A stretch of DNA of 64,000 nt, from the NCBI GenBank assembly GCA_964410105.1, contig CAYPFY010000017.1, positions 1 through 64,000 on the forward strand. The letters run 5' to 3'. A model generated the notes under the pieces. That model made no database searches, was not told where the DNA came from, and saw only the letters and a list, made by a program, of their open reading frames with translations. This DNA comes from CAYPFY01 sp964410105 (GTDB lineage Bacteria > Bacteroidota > Ignavibacteria > UBA10030 > SZUA-254). Positions 47,698-56,972 of the stretch are shown here, piece after piece. Made by a program: the position numbers and the translations under genes. The stretch's first letter is position 1. The number at the start of each line of letters is the position of its first letter.

Positions 47698-50538
47698 GTG
47701 AAAACCACAAAAGAAATAAAACGCCTGAAAGTTTTGCCGCGCAATGGCCGAAGCGCGGCCAAAGGGACGATCTCCATCCGGGGGGCCCGGGTCCACAACC
47801 TGAAAAATCTGTCGCTGGATCTTCCCCGCAATAAGCTGATCGTCCTCACCGGCGTGAGCGGGTCAGGAAAGTCAAGCCTTGCCTTCAATACGATCTACGC
47901 CGAGGGGCAGCGCCGGTTCGTCGAAAGTCTTTCTGCCTACGCCCGCCAGTTTCTTGAACGAATGGATAAACCCGACGTCGATTCTATCGAGGGTATCAGC
48001 CCTGCGATCGCCATCGAACAGAAGACGACCGCCAGAAATCCCCGGTCCACCGTCGGCACAACGACGGAGATTTATGATTATCTGCGCCTTCTCTTTGCCC
48101 GCGTGGGAAAAACTTTCTGCCAGAAGTGCGGCGCGCTTGTCCAGAGGGATTCCGTCCGAACGGTTCTGCAGAAACTGTCAGAGGAGGATTCCTCCCCCGA
48201 CGGCCTGAAACTATATGTGCTCTTTCCTCTCCACCAGCATGAGGATGCCACTCTCAAAAGAGAGCTAGAGAATCTGAAGAAACAGGGCTTTTTCCGGATT
48301 TTGTATAAAGACGACATCATCGATCTCAACGAGCGCCGGCTCACCGCGAAGGCCAAAAAGTCCGACCTCTTCGTTCTGGTCGACCGGCTCGTTTATAGAC
48401 GGGCAGAGGAGAATAACCGCCTCGCCGATTCCATAGAAACCGCCTTCGCATCCGGCGATGGATATGCCGTCGTTAAACTCCTCGGCTCGGGACGGGAACT
48501 CCGGTTTAATCAGCATTTTGAGTGCTCGAACGACGGCACCCGGTACGAGGAGCCGGATCCGCGCCTTTTTTCCTTCAACAATCCGTTCGGAGCGTGTCCG
48601 AAATGCCAGGGGTTCGGCCGCTCGGTCGGCATCGACATGGATCTCGTGATCCCGCACAAGGGGAAGTCGATCAGGGAAGGCGCAATCCAGCCGTGGACGA
48701 CTCCGAAATGGCATAACAATCAGCGAAATCTTTTGCGCATCGCCCCCGAAGCCGGGCTCCGCGTGGAGGTGCCGTTCCGCGAGCTTTCGAAGAAAGAACT
48801 CACGATCGTCATGGACGGCTATGGCGACTTTGACGGGATCAACGGGTTTTTCCGGGGGGTCGAGAAGAAGACATATAAGATCTACTACCGGATTATGTTG
48901 AGCCGGTACCGGGGCTATACGTTGTGCGATGCCTGCGGCGGATCCCGGCTCCGCCCCGAGGCCCTGGCAATCCAGGTTTCGGGGAAAACGATCTATGACG
49001 TCGTGCGCATGACGATCGAGGAATCCAATGACTTTTTCCAGAACGTACAGCTCTCCGATTTCGAGCTCGACGTGGGTAGAAGGATTTTCGAGGAACTGCG
49101 GAAACGCCTGAAATATCTCGTTGACGTGGGGATCGGCTACCTTACCCTCGACCGCCTCTCGAACAGCCTCTCCGGCGGAGAATCACAACGGATCAACCTG
49201 GCCACCGCTCTCGGCTCTTCCCTTGTCGGCTCTCTCTATGTGCTGGATGAGCCAAGCATCGGGCTCCACCCGCGCGATAACGCCAAGCTGATTTCCATAC
49301 TTCGCGCCCTTCGCGATGTCGGGAATACCGTGATCGTGGTTGAACATGATACCGATATGATCCGCGCCGCAGATCTGATAGTCGATATGGGCCCCGGGGC
49401 AGGCGAAGGGGGCGGGGAAGTTGTCTTCAAGGGGGAGCTTTCCGATCTGGAAAAAAATACGCGATCTTTAACCGGCGAGTATCTCGCCGGCAACCGCTCC
49501 ATCCCAGTCCCAGCCTCCCGCAGGAAGGGTTCGCACCGGTCAATCATCATCCGCGGAGCCGCCGAGCATAATCTGAAAGAGATCGATGTCGAAATTCCTC
49601 TTCAAAAATTTGTCGCCATAACCGGAGTGAGCGGATCGGGCAAGAGTACGCTCGTCCATGAGATTCTCTATGCGGGCATAAAAAAACTTAAAGGCGAGTA
49701 CTCCGATTCCGTCGGCCGGCACAGCTCGATCGAAGGCGCCGACGCTATCGATGACGTCGAGCTGGTCGATCAGACCCCCATCGGCCGGACTCCGCGGTCA
49801 AATCCGATCACGTATATAAAAGCGTTCGATCTCGTCCGGGATGTGCTGGCATCGACTCCCGCGGCAAAAACCCGCGGGTATTCACCCGGGTATTTTTCGT
49901 TCAACGTGCCGGGCGGACGCTGCGAGACCTGCGAGGGGAGCGGCATCCAAACCGTCGAGATGCAGTTTCTTGCCGATCTGGAACTGACCTGCGAGGTGTG
50001 CGGCGGGAAACGGTTTAAGAAGGAAGTTCTTAATGTGGAGTATAACGGCCTGAACGTCGATCAGATCCTGGCGCTGACGGTTTCCGAGGCGATCGCGTTT
50101 TTCAATCAGAACGCTTCGGGCCGCCGCGTCTCAAAACGCCTTCAGGTCCTCGCCGATGTCGGGATGGGCTATGTCAAGCTCGGCCAGTCCGCCACGACTC
50201 TCTCCGGAGGCGAGGCCCAGCGCGTTAAGCTCGCCTCTCACCTGGCCGCGAGGGATGAGGGCAAACTGCTTTTTGTCTTTGACGAGCCGACGACAGGCCT
50301 TCATACGGACGATATCGCAAAGCTGCTTGAGGCCCTGAATTCGCTGATCAACGGGGGGAATTCCGTGGTGATCATCGAGCATAACATGGACGTGATTAAG
50401 TGCGCCGACTGGGTGGTGGATCTCGGGCCGGAGGCCGGGGATAAAGGGGGGAGAATTGTCGGCGAAGGGACGCCCGAGGATATTGCCAGAATTGAAGGGT
50501 CCTACACGGGCCGGTTTCTTACCAGATTTCTTTCGTAA
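47698..50538 (+). CDS. uvrA: excinuclease ABC subunit A
   Basis: 946 residues from GTG 47698. Two ABC ATPase halves: Walker A GVSGSGKSS and GVSGSGKST, signature motifs LSGGESQR and LSGGEAQR, and both Walker B segments. It detects DNA damage with UvrB. The second zinc finger CETC...CEVC is complete. The first finger is degenerate: CSNDG has one cysteine where a pair is usual, then CPKC. I recall this feature in Bacteroidota UvrA proteins. The N-terminus carries a short basic extension before ISIRGARVHNLKNL. Confidence 0.97.
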   Translation: MKTTKEIKRLKVLPRNGRSAAKGTISIRGARVHNLKNLSLDLPRNKLIVLTGVSGSGKSSLAFNTIYAEGQRRFVESLSAYARQFLERMDKPDVDSIEGISPAIAIEQKTTARNPRSTVGTTTEIYDYLRLLFARVGKTFCQKCGALVQRDSVRTVLQKLSEEDSSPDGLKLYVLFPLHQHEDATLKRELENLKKQGFFRILYKDDIIDLNERRLTAKAKKSDLFVLVDRLVYRRAEENNRLADSIETAFASGDGYAVVKLLGSGRELRFNQHFECSNDGTRYEEPDPRLFSFNNPFGACPKCQGFGRSVGIDMDLVIPHKGKSIREGAIQPWTTPKWHNNQRNLLRIAPEAGLRVEVPFRELSKKELTIVMDGYGDFDGINGFFRGVEKKTYKIYYRIMLSRYRGYTLCDACGGSRLRPEALAIQVSGKTIYDVVRMTIEESNDFFQNVQLSDFELDVGRRIFEELRKRLKYLVDVGIGYLTLDRLSNSLSGGESQRINLATALGSSLVGSLYVLDEPSIGLHPRDNAKLISILRALRDVGNTVIVVEHDTDMIRAADLIVDMGPGAGEGGGEVVFKGELSDLEKNTRSLTGEYLAGNRSIPVPASRRKGSHRSIIIRGAAEHNLKEIDVEIPLQKFVAITGVSGSGKSTLVHEILYAGIKKLKGEYSDSVGRHSSIEGADAIDDVELVDQTPIGRTPRSNPITYIKAFDLVRDVLASTPAAKTRGYSPGYFSFNVPGGRCETCEGSGIQTVEMQFLADLELTCEVCGGKRFKKEVLNVEYNGLNVDQILALTVSEAIAFFNQNASGRRVSKRLQVLADVGMGYVKLGQSATTLSGGEAQRVKLASHLAARDEGKLLFVFDEPTTGLHTDDIAKLLEALNSLINGGNSVVIIEHNMDVIKCADWVVDLGPEAGDKGGRIVGEGTPEDIARIEGSYTGRFLTRFLS

Positions 50539-50547
50539 GAATTCCGA

Positions 50548-51237
50548 CTACCACGCGCTGCCGAAGTTCAGCGTGATGAAAAACCCCCCAAATTCTTTTT
50601 TCGGGGCGACGGTCTCAAGGCTCGGCAGTCCCGCAGGATAGGGGACAAAATAGTATCGGATGTTCAGGCCGAGCAGGTTCGACCGCTCGGATCCGAAGAA
50701 CGCACCCAGCCCGATGTATCCCCCCGCAGTGTATCTGGGTCGGCCGTGCCCGAGCGCGCTGAAGTATTCCTCGTTGTAGGGAAAAACATAGATCATCGTG
50801 GGGCCAACCGCCGCATTGACATAAGGCCTGAAGTTATCGACGATCTCGTCGGCGAAGAGTCTCTTTTCTATGCCAAAGAGGAGGGGAACAACCAGGAAAC
50901 GATTGATCTTCCCCGGTGTGTAACGGGTCCCCGTGTAATAGTCGTAATAATCTTTCTCGTCATCGTCTTTCGCCTCCGAGATCGAGAGATCGAGAAATCC
51001 CGAGAGGTCTTCAGAGTATTCATGCCGGTAGAATGACCCCAACCCGAATCCGTTCGTTGAAACGAGGAGGTTTATGCCCCAGGCATTTCGCAACGCGCTG
51101 AGCGCGACCTGCGGCGGAGCGGGCTGTACGGTTCCGAAGATGAGCGTGCTGTCATGGGGGGCTTTGTGGACTTCCTGCGCCTGCCCTGCAACCGAACAAA
51201 AAAGGAAGAGAACGCCGATGATGAGGTGAGTTTTCAT
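50548..51237 (-). CDS. exported beta-barrel-like protein of unknown function
   Basis: 229 residues from ATG 51237; a GTG at 51249 is the alternative. A signal peptide (ending VAGQAQ) is followed by strands alternating with aromatic residues, e.g. GLGSFYRHEYSEDLSGFLDLSISE, NRFLVVPLLFGIEKRLF and YTAGGYIGLGAFFG. The C-terminus FITLNFGSAW is typical for an outer-membrane barrel. An acidic, tyrosine-rich loop (DDDEKDYYDYYTGTRYTPG) may be exposed. It is convergent with uvrA, only 9 nt apart. Confidence 0.7.
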   Translation of the reverse strand: MKTHLIIGVLFLFCSVAGQAQEVHKAPHDSTLIFGTVQPAPPQVALSALRNAWGINLLVSTNGFGLGSFYRHEYSEDLSGFLDLSISEAKDDDEKDYYDYYTGTRYTPGKINRFLVVPLLFGIEKRLFADEIVDNFRPYVNAAVGPTMIYVFPYNEEYFSALGHGRPRYTAGGYIGLGAFFGSERSNLLGLNIRYYFVPYPAGLPSLETVAPKKEFGGFFITLNFGSAW

Positions 51238-51305
51238 TGTTCCCGACACTCTCTAAATATACCCCCGCTTTCAGGCAAAGTCAATAGTTCTATTATTAAG
51301 AACAC

Positions 51306-52472
51306 TCACTCCACCTGAAATATTCCCATTTTCAGATACTTCGTCTCCGGCATGCCCGGTAAAACGGGGTGGTCGGGCGCAGCGCCGCGCCATTCGAGCA
51401 TGCTGATGCGGCGACCCGCTTCTACCGCACACCGGTTGATGATTTCCAGGAAGGTTTCCTCAAACAGGTGGTGGGAACACGACGCTGTGGCCAGTATCCC
51501 GCCCGCCTCAAGTACCCGCAGGGCGAGGAGGTTCAGTTCCCTATAACCCCGCTTTGCTTTGATGATCGATTTCCTGCTTTTGGCGAAGGAGGGGGGGTCG
51601 AGTACGACAAGGTCAAATCGCTTTTTACGCTCCGCAGAGTCTATGAGATAATCGAAAGCGTCAGCAGTGACGAACTCTGCGTTGAGCCCGTTGGTGGCCG
51701 CGTTTGCGGCTGCCCTTACCGTCGAAACTTCCGAACTGTCTACCCCGGTCACCCCCGTAGCTTCCCCGTATGCCGCATTGAGTGAGAATCCCCCCTCGTT
51801 GCAGAAGCAATCAAGGACTCGTGAGCCCTTCGCATACCGACGAATGGCTTTGCGGTTCTCACGCTGGTCCAGGAAAAACCCTGTTTTCTGCCCCTCCAGC
51901 AGGTCGACTGAGTATTTGAGTCCGTGCTCCGCTATGATGACGGGCTCTACGCTCCCCCGGACTACTCCCTTCCTCGCCTGCAGCCCCTCGAGCGAGCGTA
52001 CAGACGCCTCGTTCCGCTCGACAATGCCCCGCGGGTGGAGGAGTGATTCCAGGACATCGCAGATGAGCGTCTGACGGGCGTCCATGGCGTAGGAGTGCGA
52101 TTGGATGGAACAGTTATCGTTGTACTTGTCGACGATGAGCCCCGGCAGGTAGTCAGATTCGCCGTGCACGAGCCGGAATGTCTCCGCCCTGGGATAGAGT
52201 CTCCTCCGGAGGGCAAGCGCCGCTTCGATACGCTTCTTGAAGAACTGGAAATCGACCTCCTCTTCTCCCCGCGAGATGAGCCGGGCCGCTATCAGGGAAT
52301 GAGGGTTGTAAAAGGCGGTGCCGAGGAATTTGCCCGCGGCGTTTTCAACGCGAATGACTTCCCCCGCCCCCGGAGCCCCGTCGATCGAGCTGATCTCATT
52401 GCTGAAGATCCAGAGATGGCCGTTGAGGATGCGACGGTCTTCGTTTTTCTTCAGCCTGATTTTTCTTTCCAT
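51306..52472 (-). CDS. class I rRNA methyltransferase of the RlmI/RlmK type
   Basis: 388 residues from ATG 52472. The frame stays open much further upstream (to 52820), but that part is low-complexity and lies against another gene, so I use the ATG. An N-terminal PUA-like domain (about 1-80, IRLKKNEDRRILNGHLWIFSNEI) is followed by an RlmI-type catalytic core with VLDCFCNEGGFSLNA (SAM), DPPSFAKSRKS and a late CSHH. It methylates cytosine C5 in 23S rRNA in relatives; the exact site is not known here. It lies 69 nt after the barrel gene start and 134 nt before the cupin-hydrolase gene. Confidence 0.92.
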   Translation of the reverse strand: MERKIRLKKNEDRRILNGHLWIFSNEISSIDGAPGAGEVIRVENAAGKFLGTAFYNPHSLIAARLISRGEEEVDFQFFKKRIEAALALRRRLYPRAETFRLVHGESDYLPGLIVDKYNDNCSIQSHSYAMDARQTLICDVLESLLHPRGIVERNEASVRSLEGLQARKGVVRGSVEPVIIAEHGLKYSVDLLEGQKTGFFLDQRENRKAIRRYAKGSRVLDCFCNEGGFSLNAAYGEATGVTGVDSSEVSTVRAAANAATNGLNAEFVTADAFDYLIDSAERKKRFDLVVLDPPSFAKSRKSIIKAKRGYRELNLLALRVLEAGGILATASCSHHLFEETFLEIINRCAVEAGRRISMLEWRGAAPDHPVLPGMPETKYLKMGIFQVE

Positions 52473-52606
52473 GGGTTCTGAGGATGTGACCGCCGCCGGG
52501 TCAGGCGTGCGTCCATTGGTTCGCTGAACCAGCGCTGGGTTTTTCCGAAACGCAGTCCGGCGCTTCTTGAAACTTGTCGCAGCGCTTCCGGCCGCTAAAG
52601 GGATGG

Positions 52607-54130
52607 TTACCGGTGCTGGGGCAGGAAATCGAGAATTTTTCTGTTGAAAAGTTCTGGCGAACTGTACATCATACCGTGCGTTCCCCCGGTGACCACGGTC
52701 CGGTCCTCGGATTCCATGCACTCGGCCATGACATCCATGGCCCTGGCGTAGTAGGGCGGAGTTCCCTCGCCAGTCACGAGGAGAACAGCGGGCAGCTTCG
52801 GCGCCCAGAGGTCCCTGCACCGCGGCCGCGGGACCGGGGTCGACGAGGCGAGCTGCGCCCTGAGCGCCCTCGCATTGTCGATCATGATGTTCCGGAATCT
52901 TGGCGGGAGGTTGTCGTAGGCTCCCTCTCCATAGGCAAAGTTGACAAAAATCCTCAATCCTCTTATAGAATCCCCCACAGCAAATGCCGCGAGAGCCGAA
53001 TCGCGTATGACGTCTTGCTCCCGCAAGAGGGCGCGTCCCTGAGCTGTTCTGTAAAGTAACGCGGGGAAGGCGCCATCGGCAGTGATTACGCTCCGGACCA
53101 GCTCCTTGTGGCCAAGCGCAACGATCAGCGCTACCGTCCCTCCGTAGGCGTGGCCGATGAGGTGGACTTTTCCAAGATGAATTTTCTGGAGGAATTTAAC
53201 AAGGTCGATGGCGTGCGCCTGGTATGAATAGTCCGACCCGCTTCCGCTCCACGCGTTAGGATAATGATACCGGCGGCTGTAGGCGATTACACGGAAGTTC
53301 TTCGCCAGCGCATCAATCTGGTTGTCCCATACGCGCAAATCTTCCCCCTCACCATGCACCAGGACGACCGGCACCCCCGAGCCTTTGTCTATATAGCAGA
53401 ACTCCGCGCCCCCGATGGTGAGCCGCTTGAGCGGAACGTTGGGCGAAATCGACGGCGCCGATGTTTTGAATTCTATGGAGAGAAGCTCCGCAGGCTTCGC
53501 GGCCAGATTTTCTGCCGAATGCACCTCCGCCGGACGCCACTGTACGTCGCCCGGGGAATCGGTTCGCGTCTCCGTCGCCCCGCCCTGCCTTTTGAGCTTT
53601 CGCTTCACAGTGGTGAGGGCCACCGTGAGCCTGTCCATGTGCTCGTGAAGGGGCGCCGTGCCCAGTGGATCAAGATGGACCCGTTCCACACGGAGATAGT
53701 CATTGTCGATCTCCAGTTTAAAATGTTTCGGGTCGATCCGGACCGGATCCCGCGTCACCGATCGGGGCTCGTGGTTGGCCGTGTCCTTTAGGTCGATTTC
53801 AATGACCCTGAGCTCACCCTTCCCGGTGTTTTTAATGGTGTGTTTCATTGGCTCCCGCCACCAGACGGAACCTGCCGGTCTGACGATTTCCGTTGGAGCG
53901 CCGCCGACCGGCGTGGAAACGGCTTTGAAGCTTGTCAGGGCGATGACAAGTCCCTTGCCGTGCGCATGGACGCCAATACTCTGTCCCGGCTTGTATGTGG
54001 CCCTGGTTACTCTGATGATGTCGTTCTCGAAGATGACTTTCTGAATTTTCGGGGCGATGACGACCGCATCCTGCGCCCGGACAGTATTGCCGAAAACTAT
54101 CGCAAGGAAGACAAGGCTCGCTCTACGCAA
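52607..54130 (-). CDS. two cupin-like domains fused to an alpha/beta-hydrolase lacking its serine
   Basis: 507 residues; I chose TTG 54130 because AGGAGGT lies 6 nt upstream, although the frame opens at 54157 inside the aldolase gene. A signal peptide (ending VRAQD) precedes two cupin-like domains (about 25-115 with VHAHGKGLVIAL and 135-220 with LHEHMDRLTVAL), then an alpha/beta-hydrolase (about 235-507). The hydrolase has HGEG (oxyanion region) and a late GGTHG histidine, but its nucleophile elbow is GHAYGG with Ala at 328 where Ser is expected. It should not act as a normal esterase. It is in an operon with the aldolase. Confidence 0.85.
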   Translation of the reverse strand: MRRASLVFLAIVFGNTVRAQDAVVIAPKIQKVIFENDIIRVTRATYKPGQSIGVHAHGKGLVIALTSFKAVSTPVGGAPTEIVRPAGSVWWREPMKHTIKNTGKGELRVIEIDLKDTANHEPRSVTRDPVRIDPKHFKLEIDNDYLRVERVHLDPLGTAPLHEHMDRLTVALTTVKRKLKRQGGATETRTDSPGDVQWRPAEVHSAENLAAKPAELLSIEFKTSAPSISPNVPLKRLTIGGAEFCYIDKGSGVPVVLVHGEGEDLRVWDNQIDALAKNFRVIAYSRRYHYPNAWSGSGSDYSYQAHAIDLVKFLQKIHLGKVHLIGHAYGGTVALIVALGHKELVRSVITADGAFPALLYRTAQGRALLREQDVIRDSALAAFAVGDSIRGLRIFVNFAYGEGAYDNLPPRFRNIMIDNARALRAQLASSTPVPRPRCRDLWAPKLPAVLLVTGEGTPPYYARAMDVMAECMESEDRTVVTGGTHGMMYSSPELFNRKILDFLPQHR

Positions 54131-55181
54131 TGGTGACCTCCTTGCAGAGGTACACATCCTGAATTGAATTGAGTATTTTTACCCCTTCTTTCATCGGGCG
54201 CTGAAACGCCTTCCTCCCCGAGATCAATCCCATGCCGCCCGCCCGCTTGTTGATTACGGCTGTCCTGACCGCATCCGCCAGGTCGGATTCGCCCTTGGAT
54301 TCCCCTCCGGAATTGATGAGCCCGGCCCGCCCCATGTAGTTGTTGGCAACCTGATAACGGCAGAGATCGATGGGGTGTGCACTCGTCAGATCGGAATAGA
54401 CTTTCTTGCTGGTCTTTCCGAATTTTAACGCCTCAAACCCTCCGTTGTTCTCCGGCAGTTTCTGCTTGATGATGTCAGCCTCGATGGTGACGCCAAGATG
54501 GTTAGCCTGCCCGGTCAGATCGGCCGAGAGATGATAGTCCTTCTCGGCCGTCTTGAACGCGGAGTTGCGAAGGTAACACCATAAGACGGTCGCCATTCCA
54601 AGCTCATGCGCATGCTGAAAGGCAAGCCCGATTTCCTGAATCTGCCGCTTCGACTCGGCGGAACCGAAGTAGATGGTTGCCCCGACCGCCACCGCACCCA
54701 TGTCAAATGCCTGCTTCACCCGCCCGAAGAATATCTGGTCGTAACTGTTAGGGTAGGAGAGGAATTCATTGTGGTTGAGCTTGAGGATGAACGGGATTTT
54801 GTGCGCATATTTTCTCGCCACCGCTCCGAGTACTCCCAGCGTCGACGCCACGGCGTTGCATCCCCCCTCCATAGCTAGTCTGACGATGTTCTCAGGGTCA
54901 AAATAGATCGGATTCGGCGCAAATGACGCTCCCGCCGAATGCTCTATTCCCTGATCGACCGGCAGTATGGAGACGTAGCCTGTGTGGGCCAGCCGCCCCT
55001 GGTGGATGATCCAGTTGAGGCTTTTCAAAACTGGCACCGGCCTGTCCGACTGGGCATAGATGCGGTCGACGTAATCAGGGCCCGGCAGCGAGAGCAACGC
55101 TTTTGGTATTCCCTTGCAACTGTGCTCGAGGAGCAGCTTCGCATCTCCTCCGATAAGTTTTTCGATGTCGTTGGCAGTCAT
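54123..55181 (-). CDS. fbaB: class I fructose-bisphosphate aldolase (DhnA/FbaB type)
   Basis: 352 residues. Cleaves fructose 1,6-bisphosphate in glycolysis and gluconeogenesis via a Schiff-base lysine. The archaeal/bacterial class I pattern is seen: VSILPVDQGIEHSAGASFAPNP, MEGGCNAVASTLGVLG, FILKLNHNEFLSY, GAVAVGATIYFGS, and GGESKGESDLADAVRTAVINKRAGGMGLISGRKAFQRP. It overlaps the cupin-hydrolase start by 8 nt (using TTG 54130). It diverges from the HAD gene with 115 nt between. GGAAA precedes its ATG. Confidence 0.94.
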   Translation of the reverse strand: MTANDIEKLIGGDAKLLLEHSCKGIPKALLSLPGPDYVDRIYAQSDRPVPVLKSLNWIIHQGRLAHTGYVSILPVDQGIEHSAGASFAPNPIYFDPENIVRLAMEGGCNAVASTLGVLGAVARKYAHKIPFILKLNHNEFLSYPNSYDQIFFGRVKQAFDMGAVAVGATIYFGSAESKRQIQEIGLAFQHAHELGMATVLWCYLRNSAFKTAEKDYHLSADLTGQANHLGVTIEADIIKQKLPENNGGFEALKFGKTSKKVYSDLTSAHPIDLCRYQVANNYMGRAGLINSGGESKGESDLADAVRTAVINKRAGGMGLISGRKAFQRPMKEGVKILNSIQDVYLCKEVTIA

Positions 55182-55258
55182 GTTTTTTCCAAAAATGAGA
55201 GTGCGTCGGCAATGTGAGTCCCAATATACAAAAAAGGGGATAAAAATTCAGCGAATTT

Positions 55259-55291
55259 TTTGAAACTCCCTCGTCTTTTTGGTATATTTTG
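55259..55291 (+). promoter_or_regulatory. Bacteroidota-type promoter abutting the HAD gene
   Basis: TTTG (55259-55262), 20 nt, then TATATTTTG (55283-55291). The ATG is at 55297, only five bases on, so transcription would start at or near the start codon. Confidence 0.5.
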
Positions 55292-55296
55292 ACACG

Positions 55297-55953
55297 ATGA
55301 AACAGATTTCCTGCATCATTTTCGATCTCGACGGCACGCTCTCTCAAACGAATGAGCTGATCTACGCGACTTTTAATCATGTGGCGGAAAAATATCTCCG
55401 GAAAACTTTCACCCCGGTGGAAATTACCGCACTTTTCGGCCCCCCGGAAGAGGTCGCCATTGAGAAGCTGGTCGGAAGAGATTCTTCGGACGCGATCGAG
55501 GATTATTATGCGTACTACGAAACCCACCACCCCCGTCTGGCCTCCGCCTATGACGGAATCCGGGAAATGCTGGAGTTTCTCCGGACGAAGGGGATCATTC
55601 TCGCCATCTTCACGGGGAAGGGGAGGAGGACCGCCCTCATTACCCTGAAACAGATCGGGATCGTCCAGTATTTTGATCTGATCGTCACAGGGACCGATGT
55701 GACAAACCATAAGCCCTCTCCCGAAGGTATCCAGAGGGTTCTGGAAAGATTCTCGCTCGAGCCCTCTCAGGTTCTGATGGTCGGCGACGCCGTCTCCGAT
55801 GTCAAGGCCGCCCGGGGAGCCGGTGTGAATATCGCCTCCGTCCTCTGGGATTCCTACGCGAAGGAGCATGTTCTCGAAATGGACGTCGATTACCGCTTCC
55901 ACAGCGTCGAGGAGTTCGTTGCCTGGCTGAAAAAAAGTCTGGGTCAGCCATGA
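55297..55953 (+). CDS. HAD-family phosphatase, phosphoglycolate-phosphatase-like
   Basis: 218 residues from ATG 55297. The nucleophile motif is IIFDLDGTLSQTNEL, a helical cap follows (about 18-85), motif II lies in ILAIFTGKGRR, and the metal site is MVGDAVSDVKAARGAG. It resembles phosphoglycolate phosphatases and PPase-like HAD proteins; the substrate is not certain. It overlaps the next gene by ATGA, which starts a three-gene run ending in the CCA-adding enzyme. No ribosome binding site is obvious, in line with a very short leader. Confidence 0.9.
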   Translation: MKQISCIIFDLDGTLSQTNELIYATFNHVAEKYLRKTFTPVEITALFGPPEEVAIEKLVGRDSSDAIEDYYAYYETHHPRLASAYDGIREMLEFLRTKGIILAIFTGKGRRTALITLKQIGIVQYFDLIVTGTDVTNHKPSPEGIQRVLERFSLEPSQVLMVGDAVSDVKAARGAGVNIASVLWDSYAKEHVLEMDVDYRFHSVEEFVAWLKKSLGQP

Positions 55954-56972
55954 GCAATTTCACCCCGGCTGAGGAGCGCGCGATGACGGAAAAAATTCCG
56001 GTCGGAGTGGTCGGCGTCGGCCACCTGGGATCGCTTCACGCGAAGTTCCTCGCCTCCCTTCCCGGATCCCATCTGGTCGGGGTCAGCGATATCGATAAGG
56101 CCCGGGCCGACGCGGTCGCCCTCGAATGTTCCACCACATCCTTCACCTCGGCCGACGATCTGATGGAAAAGGTCAGGGCCGTCAGTATCGCCACCCCGAC
56201 CGCTGCCCATTTTGATATCGCCCGGAAGGCGATGAGCCGGGGGCTGCATGTTTTTATCGAGAAACCGATAACCCGGACGACGAGCGACGCCGAGTCGCTC
56301 GTTCGTCTTGCCCGCGAACGCGGGCTCATCGCCCAGGTGGGGCATATCGAGCGGTTCAACCCCGCGATTCTCGCCCTCGAATCTTATCTCGTCGAGCCGC
56401 TATTTGTGGAATCGCACCGGCTCGCGCAGTTTAATGCGCGCGGGACAGATGTTGCCGTCGTGCTCGACCTTATGATTCACGACATCGACATAATTCTGTC
56501 CCTGGTAAAATCCCCGGTGGAAAGTATCGAGGCAAACGGGGTGCCGGTCGTCTCCGATACGATCGATATCGCAAATGCCCGTCTGCAGTTTTCAAACGGA
56601 TGCGTGGCGAACGTGACCGCAAGCCGCATTTCACAAAAGAAGATGAGGAAGATGAGGCTCTTCCAGAGGGACGCGTATATTTCAATAGATTTCTCCGACG
56701 GCGTTGCAGAGGTGTTCCGGCTCGCCGACGCCGGATCTCATTCTTCTTCGATGACCCTCGGCGAGATCGCCCTCGCCAGGGGGCGGAAAAAGATTCTCTA
56801 CGAACAGCCTCCCGTGAAGGATGTCGACGCCCTCCAGCATGAACTGAGTATGTTCATCGAATCCGTCCGGACCGGGAAACCCCCGGTTGTCTCCGCCGAG
56901 GATGGGACGCGGGCCCTCCGGGTGGCCAATGAGATCATGCGTAAAATAAGCGAACAGAAGTTTTCGGTGTGA
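55950..56972 (+). CDS. Gfo/Idh/MocA-family oxidoreductase
   Basis: 340 residues. The Rossmann motif is GVVGVGHLGSLHAKFLA, followed by the EKPITRTTSDAESL block (Lys of the family active site) and GHIERFNPAI. The C-terminal alpha/beta domain carries DLMIHDIDIILSLV with the usual His. It is an NAD(P)-dependent dehydrogenase acting on a sugar or similar; members near LPS genes often act on UDP-sugars. It is coupled by ATGA to the HAD phosphatase and by GTGA to the CCA enzyme. Confidence 0.93.
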   Translation: MSNFTPAEERAMTEKIPVGVVGVGHLGSLHAKFLASLPGSHLVGVSDIDKARADAVALECSTTSFTSADDLMEKVRAVSIATPTAAHFDIARKAMSRGLHVFIEKPITRTTSDAESLVRLARERGLIAQVGHIERFNPAILALESYLVEPLFVESHRLAQFNARGTDVAVVLDLMIHDIDIILSLVKSPVESIEANGVPVVSDTIDIANARLQFSNGCVANVTASRISQKKMRKMRLFQRDAYISIDFSDGVAEVFRLADAGSHSSSMTLGEIALARGRKKILYEQPPVKDVDALQHELSMFIESVRTGKPPVVSAEDGTRALRVANEIMRKISEQKFSV

